Positions 48,994-60,592 of a stretch of 64,000 nt of DNA are shown here, piece by piece (within the stretch, counting starts at the first letter, position 1; each line of letters starts with the position of its first letter). A program made the position numbers and the translations under genes. A model generated the notes under the pieces. It searched no databases. It was given only the letters and a program-made list of their open reading frames with translations, and had not been told where the DNA came from. This DNA comes from Gibbula magus (lineage: Eukaryota > Mollusca > Gastropoda > Trochida > Trochidae), in the NCBI GenBank assembly GCA_936450465.1, contig OW388305.1, positions 42,838,506-42,902,505 on the forward strand, given 5' to 3'.

Positions 48994-49500
48994 TTAAGGC
49001 GCTGCAGCACGTTTTTTTGCATATTATGTTTTCCCAAATGTGTTACTCCTCATTAAAGTTTATACAATATATTGTTATGTTAGAGGGTAAACATCGCATT
49101 ACACGACCCGATAAGCCGTATCCATAGAAAACGATTATCCGTATTGAGCGAAAATTGTGCGATGTCTAGAACACGTGGAACACTTCAGTGTGAGAGGTAG
49201 ATTTGTATGTCTGATGCAACTTTGAGAGTTCAGACAGCAAGATGAATGGCCATTCCATCATGGTGCCACAATCAAGGTTTTACTCTCAGTATTTAGGTAT
49301 CGCTACATCAGACCGATCACTTGAACTACCTTAGAGAGGTCATGTTGATGTGGACTCGCATGGCTTAACCGAACCATGTACATTCGTTTCAGAACTCTCT
49401 TTATTGATTGAGGAGTATTATCTAGCCATTAGTAACACTTATTAACCTTTTCGTGAGATCACACTATTTTATTAAAAAGAACGTGTTACAGCGCCTTTAA
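48994..49500 (+). mobile_element. Family B TTAA element, copy 3 (507 bp, both ends kept)
   Basis: Ends are TTAA-GGCGCTGCAGCACG and CGTGTTACAGCGCCT-TTAA. The interior matches 20358-20790 and, in reverse, 6540-7037. Its end sequence resembles family A (GGxGCxGTAGCACGTTTTTT), so B and A are probably mobilised by the same transposase class. No coding frame is seen. Confidence 0.9.
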
Positions 49501-49858
49501 AGACGCTGTAGCACGTTTTTTGCAAATTTTATTTCTCAAATTTCTCATGTATAATGATAGTTAATGTCAATTATATTTACTTTAGAGGGTAAAACATCTT
49601 ATTACACAAACCAATTATCCGTAGTGGTAACAAATGTGTTGAGTATAAAGCAAAAATTGCATGGCGGCCATTTTATTGTGAACACAATTTAATCATTTCG
49701 CATAACAAAAACGATTCCCATGGTTTTATCGAACCATGTACAATCATTTTTAACTTGATTTTCCGAAGAGAGAATAGTCTTTTACTATTGGTGAGATTAT
49801 TTTTCAAATACATTTCATCGACTTATTTGAGCGAAAAAACGTGCTACTGCCCCTTTAA
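49497..49858 (-). mobile_element. Family A TTAA element, copy 7, abutting family B copy 3
   Basis: It begins TTAA-AGACGCTGTAGCACG, sharing the TTAA at 49497-49500 with the end of the family B element, and ends CGTGCTACTGCCCCT-TTAA. The orientation is opposite to copies 1-6. The left end carries a B-like GACGCTG instead of GGGGCAG. Confidence 0.92.
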
Positions 49859-50188
49859 GCCTATGTGACTTTATAGGCCGGATGAGCTAACCAGCGGCTA
49901 CAAACTGACATGAGCTGGTTTAAAACCCAGATCAAACTCAATAGAGCATTTGACAAGAGCCAGAACACGATCCACATTGAATTTACGTGTAGATAATTTT
50001 GCATAAAACAGTCTCTGCGCCAGATAACCATGTTACTAACAAAATGTTAGAATGGTAATACTAGGACAGAGGAACGTTGGCTTTTCTTCGAGTTGTGGTT
50101 TAGACTCTAGATATCAATACAGAATAAATTACTTATCATTTACACTTCTTGTTCGTTCCTGTTAGAATTAGACACTCAACCGCAACAT

Positions 50189-50196
50189 TGACGTCA
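50189..50196. promoter_or_regulatory. TGACGTCA octamer (CRE-like)
   Basis: A perfect palindromic CREB/ATF-type motif with a following C. It is one of at least 16 in the window. No promoter could be assigned to it. Confidence 0.3.
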
Positions 50197-50243
50197 CCTA
50201 ATTTTCAACAGTCCAACATTCGAGATACTGCTGTTATATTATG

Positions 50244-50601
50244 TTATTGGGGCAGTCGCAAGAATTTTGCCAATTTTATGTTTTCAAATTTCTCAATTAT
50301 AATGATAGTTTATGTCATTTATATATATATATATATACTGAAAAGGGTAAAACATTTTATTACACAAACCAATTATCCGCAGTGGTAATAACGGTCTTCG
50401 GTATGAAGAAAAATTGCATGGCGGCCATTTTATTGATACACATGTTAGTATTTCGAATGACAAAAACGATTCCCATGGCTTTACGGAACCATCTACACTC
50501 ATTTTTAACTTGATTTTCCGAAGAGAGAAGGGCGTTTTACTATTAGGGACATTATTGTTCAAATACATTTCATTTACTTGTTTGAGCTACCGTCCCTTTA
50601 A
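50244..50601 (-). mobile_element. Family A TTAA element, copy 8
   Basis: The left end is decayed (TTATTGGGGCAGTCGCAAG) and the right end reads CTACCGTCCCTTTAA. A short TA run interrupts the interior near 50322-50336. Overlapping open frames on both strands (50241-50656) derive from the element. Confidence 0.87.
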
Positions 50602-50633
50602 TACTATTATGTTTATATCTGCCCAAGAACACT

Positions 50634-50960
50634 TTAGGGGCAGAAACCGTTTTTAAATGGTTTTCGGGTAGAATGTTTGGCATTCATAAAAATAAAAAGT
50701 TCATAAAATGTTTTTTAATTAATTAATGATGTTGTCGACCACAATAACCTTCTCGGATTTAAATTTGTTGACACGTGTTTACTGAAGAACATGATAAACA
50801 AGCCAAAAAAGTAAATTTTGATTCTCCTATATATCTCGTCTAGTTAAGGTGATTCCGAAACGACGATTTTTCAAACGTATTTTTTCTCAGAAATATGAAC
50901 AGATAATGTTTTGAAATTTAGTTTAGTTGGCTTCTGGAGACATGATGTATTTCTATTTCA
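50634..50960 (+). repeat. Family H interspersed repeat, copy 3 (uninterrupted)
   Basis: It aligns with 22385-22539 joined to 22706-22800 through ATGTTGTCGACCACAATAACC, TATATATCTCGTC, CTCAGAAATATGAACAG and TTTAGTTGGCTTCTGGAGAC. It shows the state of the repeat without the family A insertion. Confidence 0.7.
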
Positions 50961-52864
50961 GTCCTTTTTTATCACACGTGGATTGAATTATATTGTATTT
51001 TGTATGGCGACGTTCGTTTGAGTGTACATCTATGGTATAGGAGGACATAGAAATGAAGACAATTTCAATCTATTTTCTTTTTCTTAAACTCCTCTCATTG
51101 AAAAATCTTCTTTGTTACCAAAAGATTTAATTCCAGTCCATCCTTTGCATTGGATGCCCTGGAGAGGACATTGTTGTCCCCGGAAACACTTTTTTGACAT
51201 TTTGACAAATGTCTTTGACGGTGCACACGTTCAGTGTTATTGATAGAAAGACAGCCAAGCAAAACCGATTGGATAAGGGAATACAAACACTATATATTTC
51301 CGGCCACCATTCAAGGTTTCAAGAAAAAATAAAGATGAATTTATTTGCAGAAAATGTTAACTGTAAGCACAACTCATGTAAAACAAAATATTTCAAAATT
51401 TATAAAGTTAATTTTATTTATAAAAAAAACCGTATCAGAGCTGTATTGTTAAAAGCCGCGATGAATTCATCCGCTATAGGGTTAAATAAAGTTGTGTTGT
51501 AACTAGGCCAGAAGGTCAATGACATCTTCTGCTAGAGCTATCACCTAACTTTAAACTTACGATTTACAATTACTTATAATTTATTATCTACATGTACGAG
51601 GACATTCATTTTAGGCTTACCGCGAGTCTCCTTAAAATCTACAAAAGTAAACGTTGATTATTTGATTTTTAATTTTAAAATAATTGAATATTGTTAGGCT
51701 AATGAGATTTTTTATGAAAATAATTACTTCTGGATTCTTCAATCCGTCATCACTTCCCTTGTGTTCAAAATTACATTTAAAAGCTAAAGTCATTTAAGCT
51801 TTTTACAAAAACATTAACAATCAGTCCTTGGTTTGAAGCTGAATATTCCTAACATCCGATTAAGCTGTTTAGAAAACGCAACGTTGCCATTTTCAATGCT
51901 TCACGGCTCTTTTGAAAGTGTGTGATTTCCCATTACGGGCAAATAAAAATCGATTTACCGTCATGGCGTAAAGGCTACCGACACTTGATATGTGTAAACC
52001 GTACATCAAAAGCCATAAACGAGACGTATTTCAATGGAAAAAAAAATCGATTTTGATTACTTCATCAATAGTTGTAACCCGGCTTGAATCTAAGACAGAG
52101 CTAAGGTACAGACCTTAGATAGAAAAGGGCTTTCCTTGAATAACTTCTTATCATCATGATCATATCTAGAGATTATTACCCGAGGAAGTGTGTCATATTA
52201 TTTTTACGAACCGAGTGTAAATTCCTATATTGTCCAAGCGAGAGCGAGGGTTAAACACAAAGATGCACGAGTTTCGTAAATGCCAAATGGCACATTTTCG
52301 AGCGCAGAAATATATTGATTAGCCATTTTATTTGATACGCGCTAAAAAAAAAAGCAACGACATGCAAAGTCGCCGTGAAAAATATTTGCTAGGCAAACGT
52401 GATATATGCTCATATCGAACATATTTACTCGGTTATTTTCAACCATATATGTTTTATTATCATTTCGGTAAACATATACCGTATTGCACTAGTGTTAATA
52501 CCCATCTGCTTGTGTATATCACACAGATGTCCATACAAATACACCCAACACTTTAATAACCTGCCTCTGAGAGCTGCATGAGCATGCTAAAGCATTTGTA
52601 TTTCGATGTAAATTATATTAGTTTTGTAAGCTTTCCAGTATCCATCCCAAGTAGTATATTGATGTGTGATAATGGTCAGATGTATCTGAGATATATAAAT
52701 AACCGAGCCAACTATTCTGGTCCTTGAAAAAACATTCCTTGTCTGCAGTATACTCCATTAGAACCAACCTTGCCAAAGGAACAATTGCACATCAGTCATC
52801 CCCATCCATAAGAAACACTGGAGCTAGGTTTCCTAAGCTGTCTTAGCTCTGGGGCAGTCACATA
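50961..52864. other. No feature seen
   Basis: AT-rich sequence. Open frames at 51209-51502 and 52332-52581 show no recognisable domains. A stretch at 52180-52330 with GCGAGAGCGAGG and GCCAAATGGCAC has the look of a decayed foldback element, but its limits could not be set. Confidence 0.5.
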
Positions 52865-53203
52865 TTAAAGGGGCAGTAGTACGTTTTTTGCAAAATTTAT
52901 TTTTTCAAATTTCCTATTTATAATGATTGTTGTGTCATTTAAATTTACTTAAGAGGGTAAAACATCTTATAACACAAACCAATTATCCGTAGTAGTAATA
53001 ATGGTGTTGCGTATATGGCAAAAAAAAGCACGACGGCCATTTTACTGTGAACACGTTTTATTATTTTCGAATGACAAAAACGATTTCCGTGGCTTTACGG
53101 CTTTTAACCGAAGAGAGAAGGGTGTTTTATTATTGGTGATATTATTTTTCATATATATTTCATCGACTTATTTAAGCGAAATAACGTGCAACTGCCCCTT
53201 TAA
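52865..53203 (-). mobile_element. Family A TTAA element, copy 9
   Basis: Ends are TTAA-AGGGGCAGTAGTACG and CGTGCAACTGCCCCT-TTAA. A deletion of about 25 bp removes the interior around 53103. The open frame at 53001-53282 starts in the element and runs out of it, so it is not credible as a gene. Confidence 0.92.
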
Positions 53204-53403
53204 TATTCATTGGCGACTATTAAGTACCAAGAGAACTAGAGTAATATGTTGGACGACCAGCGGGCATATCAATATGTCTTAGGTTTACAGATGATGAACT
53301 CGATACTTCCGTCTGGGATTTTAAACCAACAACATTTCGTCAAGACTTTAGTTACAGCAGTAATTATGGTAATTGTAATTGTAATTGTATTTGTAATTCA
53401 CAG

Positions 53404-53543
53404 CACAGGCTGGGGAGGAAATATAGATATAGGTAGATAAAGGTAATACACTATATAGATATAGGTAGATATAGGTAATATACTACATGTATATAGTGTA
53501 TTACCTATATCTACCTATATCTATATTTCCTCCCCAGCCTGTG
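53404..53543. repeat. Near-perfect 140-bp palindrome
   Basis: The left arm (53404-53457, starting CACAGGCTGGGGAGGAAATA) and right arm (53490-53543, ending CCTCCCCAGCCTGTG) are reverse complements over 54 bp with one mismatch. The 32-bp centre repeats the ATAGATATAGGTAGATATAGG motif of the arms. Direct repeats of TTCACAG lie at both outer edges. No other copy is present in the window. Confidence 0.95.
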
Positions 53544-53544
53544 A

Positions 53545-54691
53545 TTCACAGGTGAGAAAACGTGTAAATCGCGAAGTTATGCATACACATTACACCTATC
53601 GGACATGTTACAAACTTCATACTTGAAAGATTACAAAACCGAAGTGTCAATTATGCAGTAAATGTGTATTGGTAAAGACTCGAGCCTCGCAAATTGTTAT
53701 TATCAGCTTCTTATAACATTTATGCTTGAAAGATGTCAGATCCTAAGTGTTATAAGCGGAAACGCCCCTAACAGGTAAAGAGAACAAACAATATTAGACG
53801 ATAGACAAGTCCCTACCTACTATAAACTAATAGACAGTTACTGTTGCATTGCACTGTTGCATCAATCGTCATAACGTATACGTAATTATGTAATTAACAG
53901 TTTGTAACAACATTTGAGTCCAGGTTTTCTACAAACGATTTTCTCCAAAAGTTCCGATTGGCTCACCCTTTAAATCCTTCCTCACAAACCGATTGAGGCT
54001 TTGTAAACTTAATTATAGTTAGTCAACCTAACTGACAAGCATCCGGTTTGTTATAAACATCGAAATAACCTTCTTCAAGGGTTCCTGAAATCTATATTAG
54101 TTGACACACTTTTAAACTTTCTGTCTTGCATCGATCACTTTAAAATAAATTCAAGTATGCAAATGACCGTTTGGTCACGCAACTAACAAATGTGAGTGTC
54201 TAGGTTTTCGAAGCTATCTTAGCAAGTAAAGAAAGTCATCAGTTAAAGTTAAATTGCACTTACGACTATTTAAGCGCTAATGTTTATTACATACGTTCTC
54301 CAATTTTCAAGCAATCTAGAACAATTGGCACTATAGCTTGACCTTTTGTGGCTGTAAAGAAGACTTAATTGTGTAACTGAGCGCTTATTCATCTATTTGC
54401 TCTATTTCCCGACATATATGAAGACATCTAATCCGGGGAAATTCGTTGATGGATGAGATCATGTTTATAGTTTACGACAAGGCGTCTCGGACTTTGATTG
54501 ATTGGTTTTTTTATTCCGGATTTATTACATAGTCAGAAAGGAGAAAATCTTCACCGAGAAGACATTTAATCATGTTCATCATCAGAACGGAAGCTTAGTG
54601 GCTTAATTTAAAACTGAGAAATATTTTCAAAAACGAAATTGATCGAAAACATGAGATACATAAAAAGGTCTAGTTATTTTATACACTGCTG
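53545..54691. other. No feature seen
   Basis: AT-rich sequence with no recognised gene, RNA or repeat. Confidence 0.55.
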
Positions 54692-54994
54692 ATTAGTTTG
54701 TTGGCAGTTAGTTGTCAGTATGTTATCAGATTGTTGTCAGTTTTTTATCAGTTTTTTTTTTATTTGTTTGTTGTCAGTATGTTATCAGTTTGTTGTCAGT
54801 TTGTTGTCAGTTTGTTGTCAGTTTGTTGTCAGTGTGTTATCAGTTTGTTGTCAGTTTGTTGTCAGTTTGTTGTCAGTGTGTTGTCAGTTTGTTATAAGTT
54901 TGTTATCACTTTGTTGCAAGTTTGTTATCAGTTTGTTATCAGTTTGTTGTCAGTTTGTTACCAGTTTGTTTTCAGTTTGTTATCAGTTCGTTAT
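54692..54994 (+). repeat. 11-bp minisatellite, open in all three forward frames
   Basis: The array has about 27 units of TCAGTTTGTTG with TTATCAG variants. Because 11 is not a multiple of 3 and the unit has no forward stop, each forward frame reads the same 11-residue repeat (QFVVSLLSVCC). This yields three overlapping open frames of 61-118 codons. The reverse strand has a TGA in each unit. The predicted peptide is a monotonous hydrophobic, Cys-rich repeat with no family, so coding is unlikely. Confidence 0.95.
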
Positions 54995-54999
54995 AACTT

Positions 55000-57019
55000 C
55001 GGAATATTTTTCACCAATTTTCCCCGAGATTTGAATAGTCCTCAAAATCTTTAGACAAGTGTCGATCGATTTGGGAGTTACAAAGCAACTTCATTATGTA
55101 ACTGACCGCTTGTTCACCCCATTGATATTTATTGTCCCACAAATTCTAGACATTTCATTAGTGAAGATCCTTTAAAGAAGAAATCCTGTTTGTAGTTTAT
55201 TGGCAAGACAACGAGGTCTTTGATGAATTTAGTAATTGAATCAGGTTGTTCGCTACATGAACACCGGTATTTGGACACAAGTAAAGTAAGCCAAGATTCA
55301 TCTCTGAAACAAGCACGTCTTGAGTTAACCAATTCGCTTTTGAATTACACCCTAAAGCAAGAGCTTCACATTTATACGAAATCGGAAGTGGGTTTGTTTG
55401 CGGTTCAATTTACCTGACAGTAACTGCATCTTACATGTTACATTTAGCAATGTAATGTCATACGTGTTGGAAGGATCTGATTGTATCTATGTTGATGTGA
55501 TATGTGGTTACATCCAGGATTTATTTAATAAATATATCTAGCAAATATTACTGTGTTTTTCAATGCAGAGCAACTACCTTTCTCTAAACTACACTGCTAG
55601 TTGAAATCTACTAATTCTTTTTTATATTTAACAAATCATATCTTACTACAGTATCTGCCCACATATTTTCTATCGTAACCGCTGTTACATGTAGGCGAGA
55701 TTTCATTATTCTCGAATAACCCTTGGCAGTGAAAGTTTGCAAAACTTGTGACATCCTTAATATGTTTGTCAAATCAAGCTTCGTTTTACATCTGCGACCT
55801 AATTCTATCTTATAAACAATATGTGCGCATCGCAGAGAAGAAACAACTCCAGTCATCCATCAGTTACGGAATGCTCAGTTTAAAACAACGTCGCTGATTG
55901 CACAACTAACGTCTGATGCAACCAATTAGGATCAGCTATTTCAAGCCGAGAAAATGCTCGGTATCCAACATAGGTTACGATAGAAAGTCTGAAGACAGTA
56001 ATCTCTGAGGAAGAGAATGATCGTTTTGGGGAAAAACATAACTCTACGACAATGATATATTTTAAAAAATGATGTTCATTCTATAAGATGCTGTTATTTC
56101 TAACGCATCACATTTTCCCTTGTGAATACAGGTAGACTAAATCAAATGATGTTGTTCAACATTCCGGTCGCTAATGTCATACTGTTATAACCTTTGAAAA
56201 CATATTTCAACAAAATCGGCAAACATCAACAATATAGTTTGAAAATAATTAACGATGACCATATTAATCAAACACCTATTATAATTAATAAAATAATTAA
56301 TTGCAAATGAAACAGTTCATCAAAGTGGTCATTATTCGTACGAGTAACATTCATTCCCCCCATCAACTTTTAGCTTTACGATCTTTTAAACTAGACACAA
56401 ACATGCACTGGAACTTATCTGAACAGCATTAGGAAGTGATTTCAGAGTTTGGTGTAACCATTTTAAACTGTAACGTACCTTAGTAATGAAAAAGGCTAGC
56501 ATTTTTTAAAAATTGAAATACGTTATCACGAAACGTCACAGAGTTACAAATACATGAACGACTTGACTGCAACTATCCTATGGTAATGCCCAAAGAGGTC
56601 TGTCTAGATCTCGAAGATACTCGAACGAGAATATATTTCTGAGCTCAAACAGATCTAGAAACAAATATTACGACTTAATACCCGCAGAACTTTGTCAGGG
56701 TTCCATCTTATTTCATTTGATATAAAATTCCAAACTTCCAGTTCTAGTTCTTGTTTACACGATGGTAACCTATTTCACGCAGCACCAAGCTGTTCATGAA
56801 ACCAGAATCGGACAGGTTTCTGTATGGCATTGAGCTTAAATAATTTAGCATTGATTCCATGGCAGCCTGCCACAAAACTGATTTGCGAAGCTTTGCTCAC
56901 ACCTGGTGTCGTGTTGGGTGTCAATAGACTCGTGTAGTTTGTCTTGATGAGTCACTGCAGTAACGTCGTATGCTGACTGATGATGGTATCTGAGGAACAG
57001 CATGTTGATTAATGGATGA
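55000..57019. other. No feature seen
   Basis: AT-rich sequence. Open frames at 55129-55332 (-), 55220-55417 (+) and 55611-55856 (-) have no recognisable motifs, and the first two overlap on opposite strands. Confidence 0.5.
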
Positions 57020-57503
57020 TCAAAACCATTATTGTGAACCTTTAGTTTTTCTTGACAGTATGATTATGTGTCAGTCTGGGCTCCACTGTTATGTTGATGA
57101 ATACTCTGATCTCTTGGTAATATTATTTCAATGATACTGTGATGAATTATTGTGATCCTTTAGTTTTTCTTTCCATTATGATTATGTGTCATTCTGGACT
57201 CCACTGTTATGTTGATGAATACTCTGATCTCTTGGCAATATTATTTCAATGATACTGTGATGAATTATTGTGATCCTTTAGTTTTTCTTTCCATTATGAT
57301 TATGTGTCATTCTGGACTCCACTGTTATGTTAATGAATACTCTGATCTCTTGGCAATATTACTTCAATGATACTGTGATGAATTATTGTGATCCTTTAGT
57401 TTTTCTTTCCATTATGATTATGTGTCATTCTGGACTCCACTGTTATGTTGATATATACTCTGATCTCTTGGCAATATTATGTCTATGATATTGTGATGAA
57501 TGA
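57020..57503. repeat. 118-bp tandem repeat, four units
   Basis: CCTTTAGTTTTTCTT occurs at 57039, 57157, 57275 and 57393, exactly 118 bp apart. Each unit includes GATTATGTGTCATTCTGGAC and CTCTGATCTCTTGGCAATAT. The middle units are nearly identical and the outer ones differ more, which suggests recent expansion of the centre. Confidence 0.95.
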
Positions 57504-59182
57504 TGACTTTTTCGCACTTGTCACTTTCAGTCGAATGAATTGGAAGATTAATTTAATCAAAAGAAATACGTACTTCATGAATTTGAATATTGTTGGTATT
57601 TATTTCAGATCAAAGTTATTTCTTCAACAGCACAATGACAGCTTCAGTTCAATGAATTTGATGAATTTGATCAAGGAAAAACATATTTTCCTTTCATATT
57701 TAGAATTTGCATATTGATGGTATTTATATTAGTCCACAGTTATGACTTTATCTGCACCATGACCTTTTGAGTCCAACTAACATGATAATAAGTCGATCAA
57801 AGAGAAAAACACATTGAATATCATGTTTGAAAATTTTGCATATTGTTTGTATGTATTTCAGTGCAAAAATATGCATTTATTCAAAATCTTCATTTCTTTA
57901 CTTTCCAATATTTCGTTTAAAATTTCAATTACTTGCTGCAAACCGTTTTCAGATAATCACTATAAGATGATGAAAGAGGGTAAAAAGATTTCATAATATT
58001 TCAAAACATTCCACTTTGAATACACCTGAAACTGGTCTTGTATGTTGATAACCACACCAAGAAATATATTCTTCTTGAGCACTTGAGGGACCTCTCACCT
58101 ATATGTACGTAAATATGACACGAAATATTGTAATAATCGCCTTACGATCTCATCAGATAATAATACTGCTGCCACGTGATGGAATACATCCGTTAGAAAA
58201 CAAAACATCAATAGAGGTCGGAGGTCAGATATGCATCACCTTCGACATAACAATGCATAAGCCAAAAAATCGCGTCATCGCATCATTTTTGTCAGCCTGT
58301 AAAGACCAGAAACATTTTTACAAAATGTTTAGGACATAAAGATACAAGATATATATTTATTGATTTAGCACATAGTTAACTACTCCATGCTGTGAACAGT
58401 AAGAACAGTAATATATGTTTGAAATGAGGGTCGTCGCATAGAAGAACGATTAATATTATGAGTAATTTCTCATTTGAATGAGAGCACGATCACGTGATCT
58501 AAATTCGAAGGTTCCTTACCCTTGAACTATTGTATGAATTTTGTTTAGGCCAAGTGATTTTTCTCCTATACTTCTTTCTAGATTGAGTGTAAAGGTATTC
58601 ATGAATTTTTAACGGTTACCTGAATGTCTCAGTTTATTAAGTCGCACTTACCACAATGATTTATTTTATTTAAAAACATAAAAGAGGACTATCAATATTA
58701 CTTGCTTAATGTATAAAACATTTTAATAAAAGATCACAGGATTTGGCTGTTTAACTTAGCAAGTCAATGAGAACCAAAATTCATTCGCTGTCGCTTAATG
58801 AATACATAAACGATCTAAACGGTACCAGAACGTAACGAACGCAAAACACCACATTATATATATGTGCAACGTGTCACCATTAGTTAAAACATTGACACGG
58901 CAACATAAAATTACTTGTGTTCGATATAATGTGACAGATATGTGACAACATATCTTTGATCTACGGTAGTTGAAAGCCACCAAAGCTATCATATTTAAAA
59001 CACAATTATTACGACGCCTTTATTAGATGAATAATTGATGGGTTGCACTTCAACACGTGTTCTTCTTGATAGTACTGGTACAGATAACAATCGTGAAATA
59101 CTGCGACATATGAGCGAAAATGGTCGATTCTTCATAATAAAATGTATTGCCCGTATGTTGAAACATAACCAATAACGTTATA
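57504..59182. other. No feature seen
   Basis: AT-rich sequence. Open frames at 57445-57717, 57814-57996, 58103-58339 and 58795-58992 (-) show no recognisable protein features. The first begins inside the 118-bp tandem repeat. Confidence 0.5.
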
Positions 59183-59690
59183 CACTAAGCGGCAAAAAAA
59201 AGCAACCACCAAACGCATGCTATTTTTATCCACGGGTGATATAAACGACTGAAAAAAGGCAACATCATTTCTCCAGTAATTTAACATTTGAAACATTATC
59301 TATTTCTGGAAAAATGCCTTTTAATAAATCATCGTTTTGGAATCTCTTCAACAAGACGATATCGAAGTGAAATTTGTCTTACAGTGTGACATGATGCATT
59401 ATTGAAGTCTAAGAATATCAATTATGCCGCTAACGACTTAATGTTCATATTCAAACCTTTAACTTGAATGCCAATCATTATGTCCATACCCGTTTTGAAA
59501 TAGCGATTTCAGCACCCCACGTGTGTTCGAACTGACATTCAAATAAACATAGCCTACCCTGATGAATCAAATTGTTTTTCTTTACAAAACATATGCTTTC
59601 AAAGCCATTCAAAATCTGCTTACTCCGATAGCAGCATTTAAGTTTGTGCTCCTTTCGAAAGAGCGATAGCGTTTCCTTTGCCGCTTAGTC
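59183..59690. mobile_element. Tc1/mariner-like element, about 508 bp, decayed
   Basis: Ends are CACTAAGCGGCAAAAAAAAG and GCGTTTCCTTTGCCGCTTAG, imperfect inverted repeats of about 21 bp. TA precedes the left end; the right TA is lost. The end design (CACTxxxCGGCxAAAxGAAACGC) parallels the element at 15484-15998, but the interiors do not align. No transposase remnant was found. Confidence 0.65.
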
Positions 59691-59771
59691 AATTGTAGAC
59701 ACACAGGCGCAATTGTTATAATGTGTTCCCGACACCCACTGACTTTGTACCAGGTTTCATATTTTTCGCTG

Positions 59772-59802
59772 TGACGTCATATAATAATTACTGGTGACGT
59801 CA
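59772..59802. promoter_or_regulatory. Pair of TGACGTCA octamers
   Basis: Two perfect CRE-like octamers at 59772-59779 and 59795-59802 are 23 bp apart. No gene lies next to them. Confidence 0.3.
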
Positions 59803-60054
59803 CTGTATCAGTCAACCGGCGGATTTCTGATTATATATATATACGTGATTCAAATGGAATGAAGGTGATAACAAAGAAGTATAACATTCGGAATTGTGAC
59901 ATAAACTTGTTATGCAGTTCGTATATGTATATATCATCAATACTGTACTTGTTGATATAACAACCATGTTTCACATGTTTGTAACGTTTATTAACTCTTT
60001 ATGGATATGTTTTAGAATAGACTTTGTTGGGGCTCTATTACAAACCTAACTTCG

Positions 60055-60235
60055 ATTAGTCTTTATCACTGGCTAATTTAAGCCTGGCAGTATTTCGTAA
60101 GATTGTATGTGCCAGCGTCGCATGAAGTTGGTAGTGCAGTCAGAAAATCTCTGACATAGAAAGTGTGACGAAATGTAGCAAGGTTTAATTAGCCAGTGAT
60201 AGAGACTGGCACGGATTATGCCTTGAAGGTTAATA
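60055..60235. mobile_element. Family G foldback element, copy 2
   Basis: TCTTTATCACTGGCTAATTT near 60060 pairs with AATTAGCCAGTGATAGAGAC near 60195, and GCAGTATTTCG pairs with CGAAATGTAGC. The core CACTGGCTAATTTAA and the outer TATGCCTTG match copy 1 at 32169-32430. It lies directly against family A copy 10. Confidence 0.7.
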
Positions 60236-60240
60236 TGTCC

Positions 60241-60592
60241 TTAAAGGGGCAGTAGCACGTTCTTTGAAAATTTTATTTTTTCAAATTTCCCATTTATAAT
60301 ATTTTATGTCATTTATATTTACTATACAGGGTTAAACATCTTATTACACAAACCAATCTTCCGTAGTGGTAAACACGATGTTGCGTACAAAGCAAACATT
60401 GCATGGCGGCCATTTTATTGTGAACATATTTTATTATTTCGAATGGCAAAAACGATGCCCATGGCTTTACGGAATCATGTGCACTCATTTTTTAACTTTA
60501 ACTTAAGAGAGAAGGGTGTTTTACTATTGGGGACATTATTTTTCAAATAAATTTCATCCATTTATTTCACCGAAAAAATGTGCTACTGCCAC
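60241..60592 (-). mobile_element. Family A TTAA element, copy 10
   Basis: The left end is intact (TTAA-AGGGGCAGTAGCACG). The right end stops at GTGCTACTGCCACTC and lacks CCCTTTAA. The interior keeps ATTGCATGGCGGCCATTTTA. Confidence 0.9.

Noticed and set aside
54698..55054. Cys-rich hydrophobic repeat protein in three frames
   Set aside because: Explained by an 11-bp tandem repeat without stops; no evidence of a start context or family.
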